Assembly: GCF_000003605.2 (NCBI RefSeq)
Contig: NW_003135342.1
Coordinates: 261,914 to 287,897, forward strand
Length of the DNA stretch: 25,984 bases
From: Saccoglossus kowalevskii
Lineage: Eukaryota; Hemichordata; Enteropneusta; Harrimaniidae
Reading direction: 5' to 3'
Shown here: piece after piece, positions 1-10,092 of the stretch
How the letters are laid out: the number at the start of each line of letters is the position of its first letter
How positions within the stretch are numbered: the first letter of the stretch is position 1
Made by a program: the position numbers and the translations under genes
Notes under the pieces: generated by a model
What the model was told of the DNA's origin: nothing
Database searches by the model: none
The model's input: only the letters and a program-made list of their open reading frames with translations

Positions 1-1579
1 CGCCCTTTTATTTTAATGTAATGGCATTTGAATGAGTCATTTAAGTGATAAAATTTATTCAAATTAAATGCATGGAACTAAAAATAAAATGTTTAGCTGA
101 ATAGACCATTTTCCGTTCACTGCGAGAATCACGCGTTATGCGTGAAATCGAACGTAAAAACAGGACAAACAAAGGTCATAGCGTTGTAGTGGCGTCAAAC
201 ATTGCGTGGGATTCGACAAACGCGAAAGTATTTTGGCGACATTTCCATGCTTAATAATGTGCTGTCCACATTTGATGATAGGCAATTTCGATTAAGTAAG
301 GATATTCGGAAGCAATATTCCTCTGTCGAAGATCGGCCGGTCGGTGTGAGCTACGAAATAAGGAAATTCGAGTTCAAAATCAAATCGTTCGATTTTTGCG
401 GCAGACGTTCGACGCGCGTCTTTCATGCATCTCGCGAGATCTCGCAATTGTACGGAAAATCAATTATTATCAAATGGAACCACGTGGATAGGAAAACCGA
501 CTGATTACAAATACAGATTACAACGAATAGATCAATATAATAAAATACTGAACAATGTTAAAATCAGTTCAATAATCTTGGCAAGGCACAGAATTGGACG
601 GGAACGTCAATCTGATTCACATGCAGCTGACTAATACGAATGAGCCGTTAAGCCAACTTTTCAAGCGATGACCTCGTTCAACTACAAAGTTAAATTGTCA
701 ATTGTAAAGAGCTATTTAACGTCATTGTGTATATAAGCATTGGTTATACGACATAACGTTCGCATTTGTCACTGTCCCATGAAAGAGAAACGAGGGCAAT
801 GACCCCACTTACAAATAAATTAGTCTCAGCGGAGTAATTGCCTGAAGGTGCATCACAATACAATTAGATTTTACACAGGCGACAAAATTAAGAACATCTT
901 CAAAAGCAGGGACATTTTTAGACATGGGGAAAATGATTTGGACCACCATTTTGAATGTTATAAAACAGTATTTTTTTTAAATAAATAAAAGGTAATCCTC
1001 AATGTCCAATGCAGCAAAATCAACTACACTGGTCACGGTACTGGGAGTACTAGTATTAAAAACAAGTTCACTCACCTGTAGTTGTATCACTCCACCATTT
1101 GAAAACTAGTTCCGGTATTACATTGAATTATACAGTTTAGAATAAACAATAGTATTTCTTGCAACAAGCTGGTTCAATTTTGAAAATAAAGGAATTACAT
1201 TTGTGTATATCACGTGACCTGGTGCGAAAAGATATATATTCTGTATGTCGTCCGAACAGTTATGTGCAATGTAGATCAAGGTGTGATAAAATTGATGGCA
1301 TATACTAACTGGGTTTACTGGAAGAGTTCTTGATCAGGCACGGGATCAGACAATCGATTCTTTTGGTCGACCAATCACGTGAGTGGACCCCTTAAGTGAC
1401 GTGAATTGAGAGCGTGCATCTTATAGAGAATAACTTTACGCTGTTTGTTTGTTCTCAAATTCCCAGTTTTAAATTGCACAAATTTTCTCGTTGCCACGTC
1501 CGATTCCGCCATATTATTATCAAACCGTTGTAAATACGATCTGCGGCGTGCTAATACATATTTTTTTTTTGTATTTCAG
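1..1579. other. Non-coding stretch upstream of the Ig-domain exons
   Basis: No gene can be supported here. About 180-470 is rich in CpG and could be a promoter or first-exon region. The rest is AT-rich, with short open frames of no recognisable family. A 5' exon of the Ig gene should end in phase 1 before a GT donor somewhere upstream of 1580. I looked for an ATG plus hydrophobic leader with that phase and found no convincing one, so it lies either outside the window or in a form I cannot recognise. Confidence 0.5.
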
Positions 1580-2338
1580 GTTTCTTATGTTATGCCGAAC
1601 TAACTCTGACCATCGACAACGACAAGACAGGTTTTATTGGCCAATCAGATATTACGTTATATTGTGAATTTAGCGGTGCCCCGGAGGCTGGCGAAGGTTT
1701 TGTGGTTGATTGGTACAAAGCGGACGAGTTGTTAGAAGGCGGTTGGGACCAGCTTGCTAGAGGTGGCGAAGGAACTGGCGTGGTTCCTATGGTCTCCGAG
1801 GACAACAAGTAAATATTGTTTTAGCAATCGCATACGTGCTTTCGTTGAATTACTGGTACTCTCTATCCATTCGATGCGCATGCGCATTTGTAAATGATGT
1901 CAGCAGTCGTTAGGATAGGAACCCGGCGATTTTTTTCCCATCATGCTTATATACAACAAGTGACTAGGGGTTGTCCGAAATGAGATTGCACGTAGCACTT
2001 AGAGTTATTATGTTATGTTAAGTTTCCTTGAAGTTGAACATTTTTTCTCTCTCTTTAGGTACGTAATAATAAATACAGCGTCTCTGAAGATTTTGTCGTT
2101 GGACGAGGACGACGCGGGCGTATACAGATGCACTGTGACGGTTCTGTCTCCGCTCCAGACAGCTTCTGAGGAAGTCGCGCTTGACGTCGTAGATGGCAGC
2201 ATGTATCCTCATGATGACGGTAGTCAAGAACAAGCATCAAACACAACGGTCGTAGATGGCGCTGTTCACATTTCGACGAACATCTTTTACGTCACTGCAG
2301 CGATTCTGTTTAGTATATTTGGATTTTTTGCATCGTAG
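1580..2338 (+). CDS. Small single-Ig-domain cell-surface protein, last two exons
   Basis: Two exons are visible: 1580-1808 (acceptor tttcag, donor gtaaat) and 2059-2338 (acceptor tttag, stop TAG). The split codon AA|G joins them in frame, giving about 168 residues. The visible start, FLCYAELTLTI, looks like the end of a signal peptide. An Ig V-type fold follows: Cys in LYCEF, the core Trp in VDWYKAD, then DEDDAGVYRC with the partner Cys and the Y-x-C motif. A short Ser/Asn-rich stalk has an N-glycosylation site (NTT). The protein ends in about 18 hydrophobic residues with no basic tail after them, which suggests a GPI-anchor signal rather than a type I membrane helix. It is probably a surface adhesion or recognition protein; ligand unknown. 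The exons are strikingly CpG-rich. The 5' exon, which should end in phase 1, was not found. Confidence 0.8.
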
Positions 2339-2585
2339 TGACTAGTTGAAGGCAGTGTATATTTATAAAGGACTACTACACAAAGGAGTTATACCACCGT
2401 TTATGGATATACCATGACACTTTTAATTTAAATAAGTTTATAAGCTACAGGGTCGATAACAAACTCGAAATGACTTTATTATTATCTGTTGAACGCGAAC
2501 GCAATGAACTTGAAAGAATACATAAAATATTCGTGGTTAATTCGAAGCATATACATACAAGGCAGAATTTTATACATCGAAACAA
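2339..2585. other. 3' flank of the Ig gene
   Basis: This contains the presumed 3' UTR. I see no clear AATAAA close to the stop codon, so the polyadenylation point is not fixed. Nothing else is recognisable. Confidence 0.35.
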
Positions 2586-2835
2586 GACCTGTCAACAAGC
2601 TGCTCTCTGATTGGTCTCAATATTCGGTTTTAGGGTTGGTTAACCAATCAGGTAGCTTCGCATTGGCTCAGAATTCGTATCGGTGTTAACACCGCCCTCA
2701 AGCAGAAAAGGACTTGTCAACAAGCTGCTCTCTGATTGGTCTGACTATTCGGTTTTAGGGTTGGTTAACCAATCAGGTAGCTTCGCATTGGCTCAGAATG
2801 CGTATCGGTGTGAACATCGCCCTTAAGCAGAAAAG
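2586..2835. repeat. Tandem duplication of a 125-bp unit with CCAAT inverted repeats
   Basis: Copy 1 spans 2586-2710 and copy 2 spans 2711-2835, with only a few substitutions. Each copy has CTGATTGGT and ACCAATCAG as inverted arms (2607-2615 with 2643-2651; 2732-2740 with 2768-2776), that is, two CCAAT boxes facing each other. Each copy ends in AAGCAGAAAAGG. The high identity indicates a recent duplication. The unit could be part of a transposon terminus or a promoter; I do not recognise a family. Confidence 0.85.
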
Positions 2836-3636
2836 GGCGTACGTGTCAACGAAAGGATTGGTACACGGTCGTTTATGTTAAACGGCTGCTGCAATTTCAA
2901 ACCATGTCAGATTTGCCTTCACATAACTTCTGGAAGGAATACCTGTTTGTGTCAGCTATATTTTTACGTGTCGGGGCTCAGGTTTTCTAAGATGATTTTA
3001 AACCGTCAAGGGAAAGCATTTTACCGTTGATGGCGCTATACAAAGCGATTAGTATAGGAATGCAAATTTATTATAAATATTTATAAATTTTTTATCAAGC
3101 TACATCAAAATCATAAGAAGAAAGTTTCTTTAGTTGAACCAGACCTTTACTCAATCAAGACCGATTTACTCAGAGCATAGGTCTCATCATCACCACAATG
3201 ACAATTAAAACCCTTCAAACTAATCTTTTGGAGATATATTTTTCGAATATTACAAGTAATGGTAATATTGTCACTACAGTTTGGTACCTAATATTTAAAA
3301 TGTTAAATATATCCATGCAGGGGAATTGTCACGATGGGTCAAAGGTCACATTCAACGTGAAATGCTGGCGGTATTCATCCGCGGTAATCATCTATGCTGT
3401 GGTCTGTGATTGGTTAAATTTGTTGTTTACCATCATTTGAAATGTATGAAACATTTATGAATACTTTATATAAAAAAATCACGCCTATTCTAAACGCTAA
3501 TTTGATTTTGTAAATAACATTGATGTTTATTTGTTCGTAATTTCTTTATTCAATTTTTAGATTGGTTGATTTGTAAGCTTCTCGCTAACAGTTATTTCAA
3601 TATCAAAATTCCCATAGATATTCGTCTCTTACAGAA
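2836..3636. other. Intergenic, no gene recognised
   Basis: AT-rich sequence with short chance open frames. No splice-bounded coding segment, RNA gene or named repeat was recognised. Confidence 0.5.
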
Positions 3637-3900
3637 AGTACCAGGATGTGTGGGTCTAAATAAATACCAGGATGTATGAGCTGTATGGGTCTAAATAAGT
3701 ACCAGGGTGTGCGACCCTTAGGGGTCAAAATAAGTACCAGGATGTGTGACCTTTAGAGGTCATAAATAAGTACCAGGATGTGTGACCTTTAGAGGTCATA
3801 AATAAGTACCAGGATGTGCGACCCTTAGGGGTTATAACTAAGTCCCAGGATGTGTGACCTTTAGAGGTCATAAATAAGTAACAAGAAGTGTGTCCTTTGA
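3637..3900. repeat. 36-bp minisatellite, about 7-8 units
   Basis: Units begin AGTACCAGGATGTGTGACC and recur at about 3637, 3663, 3698, 3733, 3769, 3805, 3841 and 3877; the last five are exactly 36 bp apart. The first two units are degenerate. Each good unit contains an inverted repeat, TGACCTTTAGAGGTCA (for example 3747-3762), or the variant GACCCTTAGGGGTC. Translating the reverse strand gives a 12-residue repeat, but this is only the minisatellite read as protein. Confidence 0.9.
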
Positions 3901-5725
3901 AATATATATATCCGCTTCTCCAAGCGGTTTGTAAATACAACTGGAAATGAAGATTTATGTTTAAAAGTATTTTTGAATTATTTTATTTTACACAAACACT
4001 GCCTGTTTGTTTTGTCATCCTAACTACACAGCGATGTTAATTCTACCATTTTTCTTAGGGTTTGTGTTTGTATTGATTTGTTTAAAATTTTATTCATGTT
4101 TTGGTTATGCCGACCTAACTTAGTCGACAGGTCGTGCATTTTTAAGCTGTGTTATTTTTCAGCATGTTTACTTGTTTAGAAAACTGCTATTTACTTGATA
4201 TAAAATACATTCTTGCCAACCATTCTTTGTTTTATTTGTATAATTATAAAATAATCGACACTTTGAATTTTATAATTAAGGTAAAATTTGAGTACAGCAA
4301 AGTGGGAACGCTCGCCTCTGTGTCCCTTCAAATCCACCACTGCACAACTCCCATAAGCGAACACGTGATAATCAACCCAATGCAACTAATTTAGCGTTAT
4401 TTACTATATCCATCTTGAATACGACAGTTTATTTATATCACGTTTCATTCTCTAGATATTCAACTTTTCACCAGTATTATGTATTCCACCATTTCGGTTC
4501 TCAGCAAAGGAATATGAATAAAATATGACATCATATTCACTGTTGTGAGAAATTGAGAAAATTATTTCGTCTATAACTTCAAAAGTTGTTTTTCAATTTG
4601 ACTGAAAGTTTAGAACATGGTAGCACATACATGTACTGGTGCCAAACATGCCTATACAATTTCTTGGCAACAAAACTGATAATATTCATTTTTGTGTTGT
4701 TCTACCAAATGCTCAAATTTCCTAATACTTTATACAATTTATTGATGCAAGTAGGTTATATAGATGGTATATAAATCTGTTGGCCACAAAAAGGGGACTA
4801 AAAAGTGTCATTATATTTTTAACAACTAAAATAATGATTTTAATTTTGTTACATTTGTGGCAATATCTTCACTTTATGTGTATTTGTGAAATTCTAATTT
4901 CCATTACTATGAGTATATACATGAGTTATATGCACACCGCAAATTTTAACTAATTCGCATCAGTATTTCTCACGTTATAGATGAAAGCATTTTCTCAATT
5001 TTTCACATCAGTGGATATGATGTCACACTTTACCCACAAACAAGATGGCGGACGACATAGTATTGGTGAAAAGTCGAATATCTGGAGAAAGAAAAGTGAT
5101 TTACAAAAACTGTTAATTGCATTCTTCTACATTTGTGGAGCTCTTTCCTTGGGGAGCATCATGTTGTTGGGCTTGACTTCCTCTTTAAGCGGTATTCAAG
5201 ATGGCTGCCCCATATAGTAAATATCGGTAAATTAATCACACCTGTAAAGCTAACACTGCATGAATGTCACTGCGCCATTACAAGACCGACTGAGTTGTTC
5301 TTCCGTTCAATCAGCAAATCAAACATAAGTTGTAATCACTCAAGGTTCATTTATTTTAGAAATTATCCTAAATTAGATTTCAACTGTGAACACATGTCTT
5401 GATGCTTAAAGTAGGTTGTTACCGCGAGCATTCACATTCAATACGGTACAACCCTGTCAAGAGGCTCCAAAATATAAAGACACCGTGACCAAACCGTACT
5501 TTTACCCCGATTAATACAATGACTCAACATCCCAGAATATAGAGCCTCAGGCCGACACGTCTTACAATCTATGTCTGGTATACGAACACATACCCCATTG
5601 CATTATATCACAGCACAGTATTAAAACGGGGGAGTTGTCACCTGCGCATGCGTCAGATGGCCATAGCGTGTCATTGATTACAAACAAGCGTCTACCCATT
5701 AGCCTTTGCATTCTTAGCGGGGTAA
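3901..5725. other. Intergenic, no gene recognised
   Basis: AT-rich DNA. One spot stands out: AAGATGGCGGAC at 5042-5053, matching both a YY1 site and a good start context, followed by a 23-codon open frame beginning MADDIVLVKSRISG. No splice donor or homologue was recognised. A fragment ending GGGGACTAAAAAG near 4792 resembles the end of the repeat at 14923. No supported gene. Confidence 0.45.
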
Positions 5726-6480
5726 TATATTTTGGAGGGCATGCCCCACCGTCACTTAATATATAATTAGGACCAGGCGTTGATTGACAAACAATCTTTA
5801 CAAATCATAGCAGACAGTTGTGCTGCATGGGAGGGTTATTATATTTTGGAGGGCATGCCCCACCATCACTTAATATATAATTAGGACCAGGCGTTGATTG
5901 ACAAACAATCTTTACAAATCATAGAAGAGAGTTGTGCTGCATGGGAGGGTTATTATATTTTGGAGGGCATGCCCCACCATCACTTAATATATAATTAGGA
6001 CCAGGCGTTGATTGACAAACAATCTTTACAAATCATATGAGAGAGTTTGCTGTATGGGAGAGGTATTATATTTTGGAGGCCATGCCCACCGTCACCTAAT
6101 ATATAATTAGGATCAGGCGTTGATTGACAAACAATCTTTATAAATCATAGGAGAGAGTTGTGCTGTATGGGAGGGGTATTATATTTTGGAGGGCATGCCC
6201 CACCATCACTTAATATATAATTAGGACCAGGCGTTGATTGACGAACAATCTTTACAAATCATAGGAGAGAGTTGTGCTGTATGGGAAGGGTATTATATTT
6301 TGGAGGGCATGCCCCACCATTACTTAATATATAATTAGGACCAGGCGTTGATTGACAAACAATCTTTACAAATCATATGAGAGAGTTTGCTGTATGGGAG
6401 AGGTATTATATTTTGGAGGGAATGCCCACCGTCACCTAATATATAATTAGGACCAGGCATTGATTGACAAACAATCTTTA
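5726..6480. repeat. Satellite-like array, seven copies of a ~114-bp unit
   Basis: The landmark TTTGGAGGGCATGCCC recurs with its first GG at 5734, 5848, 5962, 6075, 6188, 6302 and 6415, so the period is 113-114 bp. Each unit contains the palindrome GGGCATGCCC, an AT core TTAATATATAATTAGG, and an inverted repeat GATTGacaaaCAATC. Copies 4 and 7 share private variants (CCACCGTCACCTAAT, and the linker CATATGAGAGAGTTTGC before them) 340 bp apart, so a three-unit higher-order repeat was duplicated. The array is flanked on both sides by CATTCTTA-type sequence. Confidence 0.92.
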
Positions 6481-7407
6481 CATTCTTAACAATATTGCGG
6501 AAACCAGATTTGTGGAAAGTATTCAGTTTCATACATGATCTACATTCTACACATGTACTCCTACATCTCATCACCAACCACCGCGCTAAATTCATACACC
6601 GTATACTTAACGTCTTCAAGAATAAAAATTGCATAAATATAACGAGTCAAATTGAAATTATGCTTGCTTTTCCAAATTGAATTATGTAGTTTATAGTTTT
6701 GATCATGGCAAGAATTTATGTCTAGTCAGTGACTAATAAAATACGCTATATACTACCAGTATACTAATATGGGAATATTACTGAATACTCCATTTTTTTT
6801 AGAGAATTGGGCAAGATTTCATCATCTACAAAGTTGACCCTAAGTGAGGTATAATACCCAATGTCATTAAATGGTGGTAAATCACACTGAGAGATTGTTC
6901 ATCTGATGCAATAGTGTGAGAGCAAAAATTCAATCAAAATCCAACAGTTACATATTTTTTTATTTCTGAACTTCAAATAGTAGCATTGTATATGTTAATA
7001 TATTCATTAATCTACATCAATTATCTGAGAAATGGATGCAAAAGTAATTCCTAATTTATAGATTTGCTGACAAGTTGAAACCCTTACAAGTTGCATGATT
7101 TATCTACAGAGTACTTTGACATAAATGAGTATAATAAAATGGTCTGGATATTGTCTTGATATGTCTATCAAATTACAGTTTGTTATATTCAAGATTATAA
7201 ACAAGTACAATCAAACAATCATAGTTTTGAATAATGTTGCTTTCACCACCTACATCATCATCAAGTGTTACAGCGCGACTTGTATAAAAGACTTATTACA
7301 TCTTCTTGATTCCAAGAAATTACAACACAATGTAATAATGAAAATAAAAATAACCAATACAAAACAACAATTTTTTTTTTAGTTATACTTTTCTATATTA
7401 ACCCTTT

Positions 7408-7464
7408 AAAATAGTTAGTTATTAAAATAGTTAGTTATTAAAATAGTTAGTTAAAATAGTTAGT
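7408..7464. repeat. Short 16-bp tandem repeat
   Basis: The motif AAAATAGTTAGTTATT repeats about 3.5 times; the last copy has lost the ATT spacer. Simple microsatellite-like expansion. Confidence 0.85.
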
Positions 7465-8492
7465 CAAACGTAAGGCCAACAACAAAACCTGATCAAATCC
7501 TGTAGCCATTATAGTATGTTGTTATATGGTATAAATGTATGGTTCAAAATAAATTGAAAAAAAATCACAAATTTTTGCTGGAAAATAATGGCATTAATAC
7601 TAAACTGGATATGGTATATTTGACATAAATGCTGAAAAATAAGCAATATCTGTAATTCACAAAATAACAATGTTTCTCATGGTTGCACACTTTATTTTTT
7701 TGTTGTTATTACAAGTGTAGTAAAAGACCCCCTGGGTGTATGCCAGGACGTGACATTAATGTCTTTATTGTATCAAAATTGGGGTGGGCTTTGCCCCGGC
7801 ATGAGCGCTTACCTGGATAAATACGGAAACACTAAACTGAATATGCAATAGCTGATTTTGCACTTTTTTTTATAATAGAAACATAATGACTTTAAGAAAA
7901 GGTTTAGAACTTTCAAAGACAATGTGGATGACAAGAATCATTATGTTAAAAAAAAAATGACATAGTAAAATAACTGCCTAAAACTATATAAGTGAATTTA
8001 AGTTGATTTGATACCTCTTCTTGTGCATGGTATCTATGCACTCAGGGGAATCCAAAACTGGTCTATTCATTATTTATAAAAAAATAAATAAAAGTTTTGA
8101 TGAAATACACTTCTAATACTTAGATATTCAATCCCTCAAATAATACTGCATCGACTGTATTAATCTCAATGTCCCTTGCAGAATGATATAACATGAATTG
8201 TATAAACATTCCGAAATAATGGTGCAGTAATGTACAAGGAAAAATACACTCGCCATTTTATTTTATTTTATACTTGTTCCCATTGTCAGTAGTATTTCTG
8301 TCAAGTTTGACCCCATATATTGAAAATTAAACTTAATTGACATTTATAATAGTGACTGATAAGATTCCCAAATTTGAAGATGATCTGATAGTTATTGTGA
8401 AATTAAACCAAAATACTGAAAAATATACATGGAACCTGGACCATAATAAAACTTGGCGGAGATATTAGACTGATTCATATACTGTGAAATAC

Positions 8493-8530
8493 TTTATTTT
8501 AGCCGGAATTACGATATAAAAGATTTTATT
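8493..8530 (-). promoter_or_regulatory. Candidate polyadenylation signals of the Roco-type gene
   Basis: Two AATAAA hexamers on the minus strand (8525-8530 and 8493-8498) lie about 260-300 bp beyond the stop codon at 8791. In such AT-rich DNA the motif is common, so the call rests only on position and strand. Confidence 0.3.
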
Positions 8531-8790
8531 TTCACTGAATCAGTATTCCAACGAAAAACCTTCCAAGCCGAAAGTAATAGTAAAGTAATATCCAAATTTG
8601 ATAGAAATTTGATAACACTCAGTTATTGTAGCTACAAGAAAATGTTTATAACAGTCAATGACAACAGCAATCAGAATAGACATTTCCCTCTCACATATCT
8701 TGCCCTTCATCTACGATGATATGAAAAAGTTCTCGTACACTAAATAGTACACGACAGAATATAATCTGTTCAGAATAAAAGAAATATGAT

Positions 8791-10092
8791 TCAAGAAGGA
8801 AGTTTCTGACAATGTTCTTCACAACACCACCATATTTTATCCCCACATGCTACAGGATATAACGCTCCAAAACTTTCATTTTCATCAATCTTATTGAGAA
8901 ACTGTGAAAATTCCCGTCGAGTGTATTTGGGCTTGTCTGATTTTAAGACAATAACGTTGGTTGGTTCTGGTTCATCCATGGCATCAGCTAGATTGGGACA
9001 GGTTGCTTTGAAATCTTTCAAAAATGCTGACAAAAGTTGTGATGATTCGTCAGCTGCCATTGAAACTGATTCAGCCACTGGCAGTACCGGAGTCACCAAA
9101 TGTGACAACTTAGCAAATACTCGTAGGAGTCTCACTATGTGTTTCCCATACTTTTCGATGAATGGTTTTACATTGTGAATCCTATAGCCTGGTGAGCTTA
9201 AGAAATGAGGCTTACCGTAATTCTCGCAAAGTAAATGGACTGTATAGCCATCACGAAAATGCGAATAAATTTTCAATTTGATCTTGCCCAACAGAGACAG
9301 ATTTCCTGAATTGATTGGTAAAACAGCAAAAATACTTGGATAGTCCGTGTCTTTCGATGCCATTGCATTACTAAAACCAGGATTTACAACTTTAGGTTGG
9401 GAAACTCCAACACAACACAATAAATCATTGTGATCCTTAAATTTATGTCCTTGAAATGACTCGCAGAAATAACCCCCATGAGATTTTGTCATATAACCTG
9501 GGTCATACTTACTATCTATTAGACAAAATGAACAAGTCAGGAAACACTTTGGATTCAAAGCTCTGTAAGTTGAATCATTTATTGCACTGTCAATCATGTC
9601 TTTAAATACAGGAACAGTGCAACAAGGATGGTCACCCCTCACTGTTAAAAGAATAAAGTTTAAATGATAGATCAGCTCGAACCGAACATGACAGTCTTCT
9701 TCGGATTTTTCAGCTCTAACACACTTGCCACATGGCTTGAAAGTAATTGATGTCTGAAAAACTACATTGTTACGCGTAACGAAAGGATTCCTTCTAGTTC
9801 CGTTACTGATAACATTTACTATGACATCACAGAACAGCAAAGGTGGTAAACATTCAAATTTATACATATAGCTGATTTGCTTTTCTTGACCGACTGGAAA
9901 TGGTGGCCAGTTTTTGAAGCATGGTTCACCGATTTTTAATTTTGTGGGTAAGAGCCAACTCTTAATTTCTGCCTCCTTGGCAGCTGATGCATACTGAATC
10001 AGAATACAGATCTTCACTTTAATAAATAGCAACATCAATGAATCACGATACTTACTATCAATGTCCTTCCATGCAACTGATAGTTCTTTTTT
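8791..10092 (-). CDS. Roco-type gene: second half of COR and C-terminal region
   Basis: This is a long open segment of about 433 codons ending in TGA at 8791. It begins with the middle of COR: KELSVAWKDIDSKYRDSLM, then LMLLFIKVKICI and SWLLPTKL, typical of the COR tryptophan and 'W-LP-L' region. WPPFPVGQEKQISYMYKF continues COR. Then follow CGKC, RGDHPCC, and a C-x2-C-x19-C-x5-H cluster (bases 9439-9534) that could bind zinc. Next comes a block with GYTVHLLCE, PGYRI and EKYGKHI, and the protein ends KIWWCCEEHCQKLPS. This C-terminal arrangement is one I associate with invertebrate LRR-Roc-COR proteins lacking a kinase. The segment connects to the previous frame by one missing base in the A6 run at 10087-10092. 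It has no internal stop. Confidence 0.75.
   Translation of the reverse strand, partial: KKELSVAWKDIDSKYRDSLMLLFIKVKICILIQYASAAKEAEIKSWLLPTKLKIGEPCFKNWPPFPVGQEKQISYMYKFECLPPLLFCDVIVNVISNGTRRNPFVTRNNVVFQTSITFKPCGKCVRAEKSEEDCHVRFELIYHLNFILLTVRGDHPCCTVPVFKDMIDSAINDSTYRALNPKCFLTCSFCLIDSKYDPGYMTKSHGGYFCESFQGHKFKDHNDLLCCVGVSQPKVVNPGFSNAMASKDTDYPSIFAVLPINSGNLSLLGKIKLKIYSHFRDGYTVHLLCENYGKPHFLSSPGYRIHNVKPFIEKYGKHIVRLLRVFAKLSHLVTPVLPVAESVSMAADESSQLLSAFLKDFKATCPNLADAMDEPEPTNVIVLKSDKPKYTRREFSQFLNKIDENESFGALYPVACGDKIWWCCEEHCQKLPS

Larger units (their letters stand above)
6481..8790. other. Non-coding DNA downstream of the Roco-type gene
   Basis: Very AT-rich, with many poly-A/T runs and no supported gene. 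About 7715-7815 is locally GC-richer (GGGGTGGGCTTTGCCCC, a hairpin) and may be an old interspersed repeat. The part nearest 8790 is probably the 3' UTR of the minus-strand gene. Confidence 0.45.

Noticed and set aside
1-504. 100-codon frame at 202-504 as first exon of the Ig gene
   Set aside because: A donor at about 295 gives phase 1, but the residues are not a hydrophobic leader.
924-967. MGKMIWTTILNVI as a first exon for the Ig gene
   Set aside because: Possible donors end in phase 2 or 0, but the next exon needs phase 1.
3725-3940. Minus-strand frame with a 12-residue repeat (SKGHTSWYLFMT)
   Set aside because: It is the 36-bp minisatellite translated; 36 is a multiple of 3, so an open frame is automatic.
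5726-6480. Regular direct repeats as a CRISPR array
   Set aside because: Units are ~114 bp without unique spacers, in eukaryotic DNA; it is a satellite.
6335-6634. Minus-strand frame at the end of the satellite array
   Set aside because: Partly repeat unit, partly AT-rich flank; no splice or domain evidence.
8894-9178. Plus-strand frame over the Roco C-terminal region
   Set aside because: Antisense shadow of a clearly homologous minus-strand coding segment.
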